Shown here piece by piece: positions 17,113 to 26,180 of a stretch of 64,000 nt of DNA. The position numbers and the translations under genes were made by a program. This stretch comes from Oceanospirillum maris DSM 6286 (GTDB lineage Bacteria > Pseudomonadota > Gammaproteobacteria > Pseudomonadales > Halomonadaceae). The notes beneath the pieces are model-generated. The model was not told where the DNA came from. It worked only from the letters and a program-made list of their open reading frames with translations, and did no database searches. The stretch spans positions 222,456-286,455 of the forward strand of contig NZ_KE383936.1 of assembly GCF_000422865.1 (NCBI RefSeq). Reading direction: 5' to 3'. Position 1 is the first letter of the stretch; each line of letters opens with the position of its first letter.

Positions 17113-17616
17113 ATGGAAGACCTAAATGAACAAAAACAAAGCAATAAGAAAACAATTATTATTATTGCAGTTGTTGTCTTGCTCTCAATTGCAGCTGCAG
17201 TAGGTGGCACACTCTACTTTTTTGGTGGTGTGCCTGGGTTAAGTGGAGACTCTAAAGTACAGGCTAATGTTAGTTCTGGGCCGCAGATTATTCCAAGTAA
17301 TTCTATTTATTACTCAATGGAGCCAGCCTTTGTTATTAATTTCAATGCGGGCAGAAAGCAGCGGTTTATGCAGGTTTACGTTGCGGTTAAGGCCCAGACT
17401 GAGTCAGCAGTCAGCCAAGTTGAACGCCATGCACCTGTGATTCGTAATAATCTTAATCAATTGTTTGCGAAACAAGATTTTGAAAGCATTCAGACACCTG
17501 AAGGCAGAGAAGAGATGCGTCAAGCGGCAACTCAGGCAGTTCAGGATGTGCTAGCTAAGCATGGTAATGGTGAAACAATTGATCAGGTGTTGTTTACGAA
17601 CCTGGTTATGCAGTAA
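17113..17616 (+). CDS. fliL: Flagellar basal body-associated protein FliL
   Basis: Single-pass inner-membrane protein that surrounds and supports the stator units. 167 residues. Short cytoplasmic N terminus, transmembrane helix near residues 14-37 (TIIIIAVVVLLSIAAAVGGT), then a periplasmic stomatin-like domain with SMEPAFVINFNAGRKQRFMQ. The C-terminal segment (EEMRQAATQAVQDVL) fits the family. fliM follows after 14 bases. Confidence 0.94.
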   Translation: MEDLNEQKQSNKKTIIIIAVVVLLSIAAAVGGTLYFFGGVPGLSGDSKVQANVSSGPQIIPSNSIYYSMEPAFVINFNAGRKQRFMQVYVAVKAQTESAVSQVERHAPVIRNNLNQLFAKQDFESIQTPEGREEMRQAATQAVQDVLAKHGNGETIDQVLFTNLVMQ

Positions 17617-17630
17617 GGATCGGTATTCTT

Positions 17631-18599
17631 ATGCAGGATTTACTCTCTCAAGACGAAATTGATGTCCTTCTGCACGGGGTAGAAGATGATGATCTGCCAA
17701 CAGGCGGTGATGATGAGTCTGATGGCGATATTCAGTCTTATGATATAACTAGCCAAGATCGTATCGTTCGAGGGCGAATGCCAACCCTTGAAATGATTAA
17801 TGAGCGTTTTGCTCGTTATACAAGGATTAGTCTGTTTAATTTATTGCGCCGTAGTTCCCATGTGACAGCCGGTGGCGTGCAAATTATGAAGTTTGGTGAG
17901 TATGTACATACTCTATTTGTACCGACCAGTCTTAACCTTGTAAAAATGCGGCCATTAAGGGGCTCGGCATTATTTGTTCTTGATGCCAAACTTGTATTTA
18001 AGCTGGTTGATAACTTTTTTGGTGGTGATGGACGTCATGCCAAAATTGAAGGACGGGAATTTACACCTACGGAAATCCGTATTGTTCAGAAAGTTCTTGA
18101 GCAGGTTTTTGTTGATTTAAAAGAAGCTTGGAGTACTGTGCTCCCCTTAAATTTTGAGTATATTGGCTTCGAAGTTAACCCTTCCATGGCAAATATTGTA
18201 AGCCCTAGTGAAGTAGTGGTGGTCAGTACATTCCATATTGAGTTAGACGGCGGTGGTGGTGATATGCATATTACCATCCCGTACTCTATGATAGAGCCTG
18301 TCCGTGAAGAACTCGATTCAGGTGTGCAAAGTGACGTCGATGACGTTGACGAGCGCTGGGTGCGAGCACTGCGTCAAGATGTTATGGAGGCCAATATACC
18401 GCTGAATGTAAAAGTGGTTGAGCGCCAAATTAATCTTGGTGAAATTATGGGGCTTGAAGCAGGTGATATTATTCCTGTCGATATGCCTGAGAATGTAACT
18501 CTTCTGGCTAATAACGTACCAACTTTTAAGTGTAAGTTGGGTCGGTCGGGTGAGAATTTAGCATTAAAAATTGTCGAGCAGGTTAAGCTGCAGCGTTAA
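17631..18599 (+). CDS. fliM: Flagellar motor switch protein FliM
   Basis: C-ring component that binds phosphorylated CheY and, with FliG and FliN, sets rotation direction. 322 residues. The N-terminal CheY-binding motif is intact (LLSQDEIDVLLHG, residues 4-16). The middle domain (about residues 45-230) includes RYTRISLFNLLRRSSHVTAG and DNFFGGDGRHAKIEGREFTP; the C-terminal SpoA domain ends in FKCKLGRSGENLALKIVEQV. Neighbours fliL and fliN are in the standard order. Confidence 0.97.
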   Translation: MQDLLSQDEIDVLLHGVEDDDLPTGGDDESDGDIQSYDITSQDRIVRGRMPTLEMINERFARYTRISLFNLLRRSSHVTAGGVQIMKFGEYVHTLFVPTSLNLVKMRPLRGSALFVLDAKLVFKLVDNFFGGDGRHAKIEGREFTPTEIRIVQKVLEQVFVDLKEAWSTVLPLNFEYIGFEVNPSMANIVSPSEVVVVSTFHIELDGGGGDMHITIPYSMIEPVREELDSGVQSDVDDVDERWVRALRQDVMEANIPLNVKVVERQINLGEIMGLEAGDIIPVDMPENVTLLANNVPTFKCKLGRSGENLALKIVEQVKLQR

Positions 18600-18621
18600 T
18601 AAACAGGACTGGCGGTGAGTT

Positions 18622-19137
18622 ATGAGTGACGAAAATAATGAACTGAACCCTGATGGCATGGGTGATGATTGGGCTGCAGCAATGGATGAGCAAGGAACAA
18701 CTGATTCCGCTGATGATTGGGATGCGGCTATGGGAGAGCAATCTGCCTCTGGCGAAGATGATTGGGCTGCGGCGCTGTCTGAGCAAGAGACGTCAGACGG
18801 TCTCTCTGAAGACGATATTGAAACAGCGCCACTTGAATATCTAGAAGATGATAGCGTTGGAAATATGGATGATGATAATCCTAATCTAGACGTTATTATG
18901 GATATTCCTGTTACCATTGCGATGGAAGTTGGTAGTACTGAAATTGCGATTCGTAACCTTCTGCAGTTGAATCAGGGTTCTGTTATTGAGCTGGATCGAT
19001 TAGCAGGTGAACCTCTTGACGTTAAAGTGAACGGTACTTTAATTGCTCATGGAGAGGTTGTTATGGTGAATGAAAAGTTTGGTATTCGTTTGACGGACGT
19101 TGTTAGTCCATCCGAGCGTATTCGTAAGCTTCGATAA
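18622..19137 (+). CDS. fliN: Flagellar motor switch protein FliN with triple N-terminal motif
   Basis: C-ring base protein that binds FliH and FliM and recruits export cargo. The C-terminal SpoA domain (about residues 85-171) is typical: VIMDIPVTIAMEVGSTEIAI, LLQLNQGSVIELDRLAGEPL and the terminal GIRLTDVVSPSERIRKLR. The N-terminal extension is unusual: an acidic 10-residue motif DDWxAAxxEQ occurs three times (residues 15-24, 31-40, 46-55). Many gammaproteobacterial FliN proteins have one comparable DEWAxAL-type motif; three copies is noteworthy. 171 residues, longer than the usual 110-150. Confidence 0.95.
   Translation: MSDENNELNPDGMGDDWAAAMDEQGTTDSADDWDAAMGEQSASGEDDWAAALSEQETSDGLSEDDIETAPLEYLEDDSVGNMDDDNPNLDVIMDIPVTIAMEVGSTEIAIRNLLQLNQGSVIELDRLAGEPLDVKVNGTLIAHGEVVMVNEKFGIRLTDVVSPSERIRKLR
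18664..18786 (+). repeat. Three DDWxAAxxEQ motif repeats in fliN
   Basis: Residues 15-24 (DDWAAAMDEQ), 31-40 (DDWDAAMGEQ) and 46-55 (DDWAAALSEQ) repeat with 15-16 residue spacing. The codons (gatgattgg in all three) suggest internal duplication rather than chance. Confidence 0.9.
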
Positions 19138-19147
19138 TTGGTTGTTT

Positions 19148-19645
19148 ATGTCGTTAAACCTAAAGCAATATTGTACAAAGCTGCAGCTTAAGAAAAGCTA
19201 CTTATTTGTTATTGTTTTTGGATTATGTTTGAGCTCGCCTGTGCGGGCTCAAACTGTATCTGAAGCCAGTGAAAAGCAAGCAGCATCTAGCTTTCAAGCC
19301 GGAACGGCTACGACAGGTATTGAAGATGTGGCTTTCTCTTTAGCTATCGTCTTGATTCTTATTTTCGCGTTGGCTTGGCTTGTTAAGCGTTTTGCACCGG
19401 GTGTTGGCAAGATGGGGAATAAGCATATAACTGTGCTCTCAACCATGGCTTTAGGTAACAAAGAGCGGTTAATGTTGGTTGATGTCGCAGGTACTCAGAT
19501 GGTTTTAGGCGTTTCGTCATCAGGGATTGAATGTTTGCATGTTTTCCCAGAGGCCCCCATTGGATTGCCCAACGGGACTGCTTCAAGTGATGTACATTTT
19601 GGAAAAATCCTGCAAGGCTTCAAAGCGAATAGGGAAAAGAATTAA
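19148..19645 (+). CDS. fliO: Flagellar biosynthetic protein FliO
   Basis: Bitopic membrane protein that helps assemble the FliP ring of the export gate. The ATG at 19148 is preferred to an in-frame one at 19100, because the earlier start would overlap fliN. 165 residues: N-terminal hydrophobic segment ending SSPVRAQ (signal-like), then a transmembrane helix ([20 protein letters not shown]), then a cytoplasmic domain with [20 protein letters not shown], the FliO signature. Its stop shares one base with the fliP start (TAATG). Confidence 0.92.
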   Translation: MSLNLKQYCTKLQLKKSYLFVIVFGLCLSSPVRAQTVSEASEKQAASSFQAGTATTGIEDVAFSLAIVLILIFALAWLVKRFAPGVGKMGNKHITVLSTMALGNKERLMLVDVAGTQMVLGVSSSGIECLHVFPEAPIGLPNGTASSDVHFGKILQGFKANREKN

Positions 19646-20388
19646 TGCTTCGATTTGTATTACTTTTTGCCTTGGGGTTATTGGCAAGCACTGGAGCTTT
19701 TGCTGACACAGGCATTCCTGCACTGACGTTGGTTACTGGTGAAGATGGCACTCAGAGCTATACTGTAACGATCCAAATTCTTGCCATCATGACGGCGCTG
19801 ACGTTTATTCCAGCTGCCTTGGTCATGATGACATCTTTCACTCGGATCATCATTGTTTTTGCTATTTTACGCCAAGCATTGGGTTTGCAGCAGTCACCAT
19901 CAAATCAGATTTTGATTGGGTTGGCATTATTCCTAACCTTTTTTATCATGACTCCGGTTTGGGAAGAGATAAATGTCAGTGCCTTGCAGCCTTATTTGTC
20001 AGAAGATGTAACGGCCCTTGAAGCCGTTCAATTGGCGAAAAAACCTATAACAGAATTTATGTTAGCTCAAACACGGGAGGATCATGTTGATCTTTTCGCT
20101 CGAATTGCTGGTCATAATATTATTCGATCCACCGATGAGATTCCTTTTAGCGTGCTTGTACCGGCGTTTATGACTAGTGAATTAAAAACAGCCTTTCAGA
20201 TTGGCTTTATTGTCTTTATCCCCTTTCTCGTTATTGATTTGGTTATTGCCAGTATTTTAATGGCAATGGGTATGATGATGCTATCGCCTATTATTATCTC
20301 GTTGCCGTTTAAAATTATGCTATTTGTGTTAATTGATGGTTGGGCCCTGGTTATGGGAACTCTAGCCTCAAGTTTTGGAGCGGGTTAG
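19645..20388 (+). CDS. fliP: Flagellar export gate protein FliP
   Basis: Membrane protein forming, with FliQ and FliR, the pore of the flagellar type III export gate. 247 residues. It starts with a cleavable-type signal peptide ([15 protein letters not shown]), followed by [20 protein letters not shown], the classic FliP motif, then [20 protein letters not shown], a cytoplasmic-facing loop, and [20 protein letters not shown] near the C terminus. fliQ starts 2 bases after its stop. Confidence 0.97.
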   Translation: MLRFVLLFALGLLASTGAFADTGIPALTLVTGEDGTQSYTVTIQILAIMTALTFIPAALVMMTSFTRIIIVFAILRQALGLQQSPSNQILIGLALFLTFFIMTPVWEEINVSALQPYLSEDVTALEAVQLAKKPITEFMLAQTREDHVDLFARIAGHNIIRSTDEIPFSVLVPAFMTSELKTAFQIGFIVFIPFLVIDLVIASILMAMGMMMLSPIIISLPFKIMLFVLIDGWALVMGTLASSFGAG

Positions 20389-20390
20389 CT

Positions 20391-20660
20391 ATGACGCCAT
20401 CCGTTGTTACCGATATCCTGCGCGAAGCTATGTTTCTTATTATGCTTATTGTGGCGGTTATGGTTGTACCTAGTTTGATCGTGGGCTTGATTATTAGTGT
20501 CTTTCAGGCCGCCACACAAATTAATGAACAAACCTTGAGCTTTCTACCAAGATTGTTCACAACGCTTATGGCTATTGTTATTGCAGGGCCTTGGATGGTT
20601 CGCTCCCTTGTCGAATTCGCAACTCGATTGTATTCAAATATTCCCTTTCTAATAGGCTAA
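20391..20660 (+). CDS. fliQ: Flagellar export gate protein FliQ
   Basis: Small two-helix membrane component of the export gate. The start at 20391 gives 89 residues, the family norm; an upstream in-frame start lies inside fliP. Helix 1: LIMLIVAVMVVPSLIVGLII; then the conserved SVFQAATQINEQTLSFLPR; helix 2: LMAIVIAGPWMVRSLVEFA. fliR begins 5 bases later. Confidence 0.96.
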   Translation: MTPSVVTDILREAMFLIMLIVAVMVVPSLIVGLIISVFQAATQINEQTLSFLPRLFTTLMAIVIAGPWMVRSLVEFATRLYSNIPFLIG

Positions 20661-20665
20661 AGCTG

Positions 20666-21454
20666 ATGCCGTATCAGATCTCAGATACGATGATCATTGA
20701 GTGGGTTGCAGGCTTTCTATGGCCGTTATTCCGAGTTGCTGGCTTTTTTATGGCAGTACCTTTGATCGGCTCGCAAACGTTGCCGTCAAATGTTCGGCTA
20801 CTTTTAGCCTTGGTTGTCACTTTAGCCATTCTGCCTATGGTGCCTGATGTACCGCAAATAGACTTGATCTCAATCGAAGCATTTCTGGTTATTGCTCAAC
20901 AGGTAATGATTGGCGTGGCTTTTGGCTTTGTCATTCAAGTGGTGTATCAAGTATTTGCTCTTGCTGGGCAAATGTACGCTATGCAGGCTGGTTTAGGTTT
21001 TGCGTCAATGGCGGATCCTGCTAACGGGGTTAACACAACTGTTGTTGCTCAGTTTTTGGTGATTGGCGCTAACTTATTGTTTGTTAGTCTGAATGGGCAT
21101 CTAGCGCTGATACAAATTCTGGCTGATAGTTTTCGAATGATACCTATTGGCTATAGCGGTATTGATCGAGAGTTTCTTTGGGAATTGGTCAATATGGGAG
21201 GGTGGATGTTCGCCTCTGCTTTTCTAATTGTTATTCCAGGGGTTACCGCACTTTTGATGGTACAAGCTGGGTTAGGTATCGTGACCCGCGCAGCACCTCA
21301 GTTGAATGTTTTCTCATTAGGTTTCCCGTTTATGATGACCTTTAGCCTTCTTATTGCTTGGATCGGCCTGACAACGCTGACCTCACATTTTGAAGCGGTT
21401 TTTGAGTTTGGCCTGACGTTTCTTAATGATTGGATTGAGTCGAGGGCCTATTAA
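20666..21454 (+). CDS. fliR: Flagellar export gate protein FliR
   Basis: Polytopic gate protein that caps the FliP ring and completes the secretion pore. The ATG at 20666 gives 262 residues, the usual length; an earlier in-frame ATG lies inside fliQ. Family motifs: FLWPLFRVAGFFMAVPLIGS, QMYAMQAGLGFASMADPANG, and RAAPQLNVFSLGFPFMMTFS. The stop shares one base with the flhB start. Confidence 0.96.
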   Translation: MPYQISDTMIIEWVAGFLWPLFRVAGFFMAVPLIGSQTLPSNVRLLLALVVTLAILPMVPDVPQIDLISIEAFLVIAQQVMIGVAFGFVIQVVYQVFALAGQMYAMQAGLGFASMADPANGVNTTVVAQFLVIGANLLFVSLNGHLALIQILADSFRMIPIGYSGIDREFLWELVNMGGWMFASAFLIVIPGVTALLMVQAGLGIVTRAAPQLNVFSLGFPFMMTFSLLIAWIGLTTLTSHFEAVFEFGLTFLNDWIESRAY

Positions 21455-22587
21455 TGGCAAAAGAAAATGAAGATGGGCAGGAAAAAACCGAAGAGCCCAC
21501 CAGTAAGCGCATTCAAGAGGCCCGTGAAAAAGGCGATGTTCCCCGATCAAAAGATCTAAATACCATGCTGTTAACGCTGGTTGCAGCAGCAGCCTTGCTG
21601 GTGTTGGGGCCTATTATCGCCGATGCCTTGAAAAGCGTTTTTCGCTATAATTTCACAATATCCCGTGAGGATATTTTTGATACTCAGGGGCTTTTTCGAC
21701 ATTTGACTCATTCGGTCAAAGAAAGCTTTATCGGTATGCTGCCTACCATGGGGGTTCTTATTTTAGCGGCATTAATCGCGCCTATTTCTTTGGGTGGGTG
21801 GAACTTTAGTACACAAGCTTTAGCACCTAAATTTAGTCGGTTGAATCCTATTGAGGGTATCAAGCGCTTATTTTCCATGAATTCTCTAGTAGAACTACTT
21901 AAGTCAATAGGTAAGGTTGCCGTCGTTGGTATTTCCGCTATTTTTGTTTTTTTAGCCTATCGGATGGAGTTACCTTCGCTATCTTGGATGGCTCCGGAGT
22001 ATGCCTTTGGCAGAATGTTAGAGATTTTAGCCTGGGTGGCGATCTGGATTAGTGCTTCATTAATTATGATTGTATTGATTGATGTACCGTTTCAGCTGCA
22101 TCAGTACAATGAAAAAATGAGAATGACTTTACAAGAAGTCAAAGATGAAATGAAAAACACTGAGGGTAAACCGGAAGTTAAAGGCCGCATTCGACAGCTG
22201 CAGCGTGAAATGGCAAACCGAAGAATGATGTCTGATGTCCCTCAGGCCGATGTTATTATTACTAACCCGACGCATTTTGCTGTTGCTTTGAAATATGACG
22301 AAAATGGGATGGGGGCTCCTGAATTGCTCGCTAAAGGCGGTGATGAGGTTGCGATGAAAATTCGAGAGATAGGCGATGCTAATGATATTCCTATTTTACA
22401 GATTCCCCCTTTGTCTCGAGCAATTTACTATAGCACGGAGATTGGTGATGTGATTCCGGAAGGACTTTATATGGCAGTAGCACAAGTCCTAGCGTACGTA
22501 TATCAGCTGAAGCAGTCAAAGACAGGTAAGGGAAGTCATCCAGGGAAAACTCCGTCACCTGAGATTCCTTCTGAGTACAAAAAGTAA
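21454..22587 (+). CDS. flhB: Flagellar export switch protein FlhB
   Basis: Membrane protein that switches export from rod/hook to filament substrates through self-cleavage. 377 residues. N terminus KTEEPTSKRIQEAREKGDVP, four transmembrane segments, then the cytoplasmic domain with the autocleavage site NPTH (271-274) followed by FAVALKYDENGMGAPELLAK. The active-site context is intact. A second, shorter gene (34815-35159) encodes a homologue of only the part after NPTH. Confidence 0.97.
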   Translation: MAKENEDGQEKTEEPTSKRIQEAREKGDVPRSKDLNTMLLTLVAAAALLVLGPIIADALKSVFRYNFTISREDIFDTQGLFRHLTHSVKESFIGMLPTMGVLILAALIAPISLGGWNFSTQALAPKFSRLNPIEGIKRLFSMNSLVELLKSIGKVAVVGISAIFVFLAYRMELPSLSWMAPEYAFGRMLEILAWVAIWISASLIMIVLIDVPFQLHQYNEKMRMTLQEVKDEMKNTEGKPEVKGRIRQLQREMANRRMMSDVPQADVIITNPTHFAVALKYDENGMGAPELLAKGGDEVAMKIREIGDANDIPILQIPPLSRAIYYSTEIGDVIPEGLYMAVAQVLAYVYQLKQSKTGKGSHPGKTPSPEIPSEYKK

Positions 22588-22682
22588 AGAAATTAAGCAG
22601 TTGCTTAACACTTTGCCTGTTATAGTATTGTTGGTAGCATTAGCCTAAAATTAATTCTGACTGCCAGCAAACAAGGGCAACA

Positions 22683-24800
22683 ATGGAACGTACACAGATC
22701 ATAAGCAGGTTAAAAAACCTACCGCTTACAGGTATCGGGATACCCGTGCTCATTCTCGTGCTATTAGGCATGATGACATTACCTGTACCCGTGCTCCTTC
22801 TGGATCTATTGTTTACCTTTAATATTGCCTTATCCATACTTATTCTTTTGGTGGCAGTTTATTCATTACGTCCTTTAGATTTTGCTGTTTTTCCCACGAT
22901 CCTCCTTGTTGCTACCTTGCTTCGTTTAGCTCTAAACGTTGCGTCTACCCGTATTGTTTTACTTAACGGCCATGAAGGTGGCGCTGCTGCAGGTAAGGTT
23001 ATTGAAGCCTTTGGTGCGGTGCTTATTGGTGGCAACTATGTTGTTGGTTTAGTCGTATTCCTGATTTTGATGATTATCAATTTTGTGGTAATTACTAAGG
23101 GTGCGGGGCGTATCTCTGAGGTAAGCGCTCGCTTTACCTTGGATGCAATGCCTGGTAAACAGATGGCTATTGATGCGGATTTAAACGCAGGCCTGATTAA
23201 CCAGGAAGAAGCAAAGCAGCGTCGGGCTGATGTAGCCAATGAAGCAGATTTTTACGGTGCGATGGATGGTGCGAGTAAGTTTGTTCGTGGTGATGCTGTC
23301 GCTGGCATATTAATTTTGGTTATTAACGTTATTGGTGGTTTAGGCATTGGTGTTATGCAGCATGATCTTGAATTTGCTGATGCACTAGAAAAATATGTTC
23401 TGTTGACCATTGGTGATGGTTTGGTTGCTCAGATTCCGTCGTTATTGCTTTCAGTTGCGGCGGCGATCATGGTAACTCGTGTCAACAGTGATCAAAGTAT
23501 TGGTCAGCAGGTTGGTGGGCAGATGTTTGCTACGCCTCAAGCCTTGACGGTTACTGCGGTAATTTTAACCTTGATGGGTATTATCCCTGGCATGCCTCAC
23601 GTTGCTTTCCTAGGGCTTGCGGCATTAGCAGCCTTAGGGGCTTACTCAATAAAGTTCTACACGGAAAAGAAAGTGGAGCAGGAGTTGGCGGCGCAAAAGA
23701 AAGGTCCCGATATGCCTTTACCTGATGAGGCAACTGTTAACCAGAAAGAATTGGGTTGGAGTGATGTGCCTATGATTGACCTTTTAGGTCTTGAAGTGGG
23801 TTACCGTTTAATCCCTCTGGTTGATAAGAGTCAAGGTGGGCAGCTGCTAGGGCGTATTAAAGGTATTCGTAAAAAACTATCTCAAGAGCTAGGTTTTCTT
23901 GTACCCTCTGTTCATATTAGAGATAACCTAGAGTTATCTCTGACGATTTATCGGATTTTGTTAAAAGGTGTCGTCGTGGCGGAAGCCGAGGTTTATCCTG
24001 ATAGAGAGATGGCTATTAACCCTGGTCAAGTTTTTGGTGAGATATCGGGTATCGAAGGTAAAGATCCTGCTTTTGGTTTAGATGCCGTATGGATTGAGGC
24101 TCAGGATCGTGATGAGGCTCAGGCTCTTGGTTATACTGTCGTGGATTCAAGTACGGTTATCGCGACTCAGTTGAACCAGATTATGCAGAACTATGCGCAC
24201 GAGTTAATTGGCCATGATGATATTCAACATCTTATGGATGCTCTTGGTCGCCACTCTCCTAAGCTTTCTGATCAGTTGGTACCGGATAGCCTCTCGCTTA
24301 ATCAATTGCTCAAAATTATTCAGAATTTATTGCAGGAAAGTGTTTCTATTCGAGATTTCAGAACGATCGCACAATCTCTTGTAGAGACCGCTCAGAGTAC
24401 GAGAGATATCGGACAAATGACGACTTCCGTTCGTATCGCATTATCTCGATCTATTGTTCAATCGATATGTGGGCCAAGTACAGATCTGCCGGTTATTACT
24501 TTGGAACCTAAGTTGGAACAGATTTTGCTTCAATCAGTGCAGCAGGCTGCGCAATCCAGTGTTGATGACAACTTAATATTAGAGCCTGCAATGGCAGAGC
24601 GCTTACAGCAGTCGCTCGCTGAAGTATCTCAGCAGCAAGAGATGATAGGGAATCCTGCGGTATTGGTCGTAGCCGCTCCTATACGGCAAGTACTTGCCAG
24701 ATTTGTGCGGTATAGTGCCCAGTCTGTGCATGTACTGTCCTATCAAGAAATTCCTGATAACAAACAGATAACAATTGTAGCGACAGTAGGTCAGCAGTAG
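22683..24800 (+). CDS. flhA: Flagellar export gate protein FlhA
   Basis: Largest export-gate component; its cytoplasmic ring docks chaperone-substrate complexes and uses the proton motive force. 705 residues, normal. The membrane half has eight predicted helices and the FHIPEP-family signature TLLRLALNVASTRIVLLNGH, then GAGRISEVSARFTLDAMPGK. The cytoplasmic half runs from about residue 330 to the end. It is separated from flhB by 95 bases; I found no sigma-54-type match in that gap. Confidence 0.97.
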   Translation: MERTQIISRLKNLPLTGIGIPVLILVLLGMMTLPVPVLLLDLLFTFNIALSILILLVAVYSLRPLDFAVFPTILLVATLLRLALNVASTRIVLLNGHEGGAAAGKVIEAFGAVLIGGNYVVGLVVFLILMIINFVVITKGAGRISEVSARFTLDAMPGKQMAIDADLNAGLINQEEAKQRRADVANEADFYGAMDGASKFVRGDAVAGILILVINVIGGLGIGVMQHDLEFADALEKYVLLTIGDGLVAQIPSLLLSVAAAIMVTRVNSDQSIGQQVGGQMFATPQALTVTAVILTLMGIIPGMPHVAFLGLAALAALGAYSIKFYTEKKVEQELAAQKKGPDMPLPDEATVNQKELGWSDVPMIDLLGLEVGYRLIPLVDKSQGGQLLGRIKGIRKKLSQELGFLVPSVHIRDNLELSLTIYRILLKGVVVAEAEVYPDREMAINPGQVFGEISGIEGKDPAFGLDAVWIEAQDRDEAQALGYTVVDSSTVIATQLNQIMQNYAHELIGHDDIQHLMDALGRHSPKLSDQLVPDSLSLNQLLKIIQNLLQESVSIRDFRTIAQSLVETAQSTRDIGQMTTSVRIALSRSIVQSICGPSTDLPVITLEPKLEQILLQSVQQAAQSSVDDNLILEPAMAERLQQSLAEVSQQQEMIGNPAVLVVAAPIRQVLARFVRYSAQSVHVLSYQEIPDNKQITIVATVGQQ

Positions 24801-24886
24801 AGCAGGATGAAATTTAGTAAGATAATTTTACTTTGTAGGTTGATGAGTTTCCATGGCTACCAAAATAACGAAGGATACGGCTATTT

Positions 24887-26161
24887 ATGAAAGTTAAACG
24901 TTTCTTTGCTCCTGATATGCGTCAAGCCATGAAGTTAGTTCGAGATGAATTTGGTGCTGATGCTGCTATTTTATCGAATAATAAGGTAGCTGGCGGCGTT
25001 GAAATTGTGACTGCAGTAGATTATGACGCAAGTATCTTAAGAGAGCCTAGTGAGCGGATTGATCCAGAAAATAGTGATGCATTAACAGATTCGCTAGCCG
25101 ATGCTTTGGCGAAAGCTAAAGAAGTTATTGAGCAATCGGGTAAAACTGATCAAGTATCGAATAATGTTGGTACGGCATTCCAAGCCAAAGCAAAAGAGCG
25201 TCAATTTAGTCAGGCTGAAGCTATGGTTGATACTTTAGAAAATACGCACCGGCGCAGTCAAACGCCAGAAAGCGCTGCAATGAAGGCGATGCAGTCTGAG
25301 ATTCAAGGATTACGTGAGCTGCTGCGAGAGCAGATGAAGGACACACTGTCAGAGCGAAAACCTGTTGAAGCGATGCTGCATAAACGGTTACGCCGTATGG
25401 GGTTGTCAGAGCATTTTTCTGCTCGGGTTATTGAGGCTCTTGGGCTTGACGATGATGTTGAGTTTTCTGACGCTTGGGAGAAAGCTATTGAACAGGTACG
25501 TTCAAGTGTTCTGGCTACAGGGTCTGATGTTGTTGATCAAGGTGGCATTGTCGCTTTAATGGGGCCGACCGGTGTTGGGAAAACAACGACTATTGGTAAG
25601 CTTGCGGCGCGTTATGTGCTTAAATATGGCCCTGACAGTTTGGCTTTGGTGACGACAGATTGCTATCGTGTCGCGGCTTATGAGCAACTCAGAACTTTTG
25701 GACGTATTCTCGGTGTACCTGTAAGGGTTGTCGATGAGACGCACAGCCTTGATAACACGCTAAAGTCTTTAAAAAGCAAGGCGCTGGTACTGATTGATAC
25801 CGCAGGGCTTAGTGTTCAAGATCCTAATATGAAAGAGCAGTTTTCACTACTTGAAGCCGCCTCTGTTCGTATTAGAAAATACTTGGTGCTTGGGGCTACG
25901 AGTCAACAGCAGGTACTTCAGTCAACTTATGATACCTATCGCCGCCATGGTTTAAATGGTTGTGTTGTCACAAAGTTGGATGAAGCTATTAGTGCAGGGG
26001 AAGTTGTTAGTCTTATTGCAGATAATCGCTTGCCGCTTGCTTATATCGCGAGCGGACAGAAAATACCTGATGATCTTCGGTCTGGTGATGTAGGATTGCT
26101 GGTTAGCAGGGCTTTGGATCTGCTTGAGCAGCAAGAATCTCACCAGAACTCGGAACGATAG
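24887..26161 (+). CDS. flhF: Flagellar polar-placement GTPase FlhF
   Basis: SRP-family GTPase that marks the cell pole and recruits early flagellar parts. 424 residues. N-terminal B domain (MKVKRFFAPDMRQAMKLVRD), a variable linker, an N domain from about residue 155, and the G domain with P-loop GPTGVGKTTTIGKLAARY, the TTDCYRVAAYEQL segment, DTAG and TKLDEA. Normally flhG (fleN), its number-limiting partner, follows directly. Here only 19 bases separate the flhF stop from the fliA start, so flhG is missing from this locus. Confidence 0.96.
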   Translation: MKVKRFFAPDMRQAMKLVRDEFGADAAILSNNKVAGGVEIVTAVDYDASILREPSERIDPENSDALTDSLADALAKAKEVIEQSGKTDQVSNNVGTAFQAKAKERQFSQAEAMVDTLENTHRRSQTPESAAMKAMQSEIQGLRELLREQMKDTLSERKPVEAMLHKRLRRMGLSEHFSARVIEALGLDDDVEFSDAWEKAIEQVRSSVLATGSDVVDQGGIVALMGPTGVGKTTTIGKLAARYVLKYGPDSLALVTTDCYRVAAYEQLRTFGRILGVPVRVVDETHSLDNTLKSLKSKALVLIDTAGLSVQDPNMKEQFSLLEAASVRIRKYLVLGATSQQQVLQSTYDTYRRHGLNGCVVTKLDEAISAGEVVSLIADNRLPLAYIASGQKIPDDLRSGDVGLLVSRALDLLEQQESHQNSER

Positions 26162-26180
26162 AGACAGGAGGTCACTATCT

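Noticed and set aside
22588-22682. Sigma-54 promoter before flhA
   Set aside because: TTGGTAGCATTAGCC has GG and GC elements but only 8 bases apart instead of 10.
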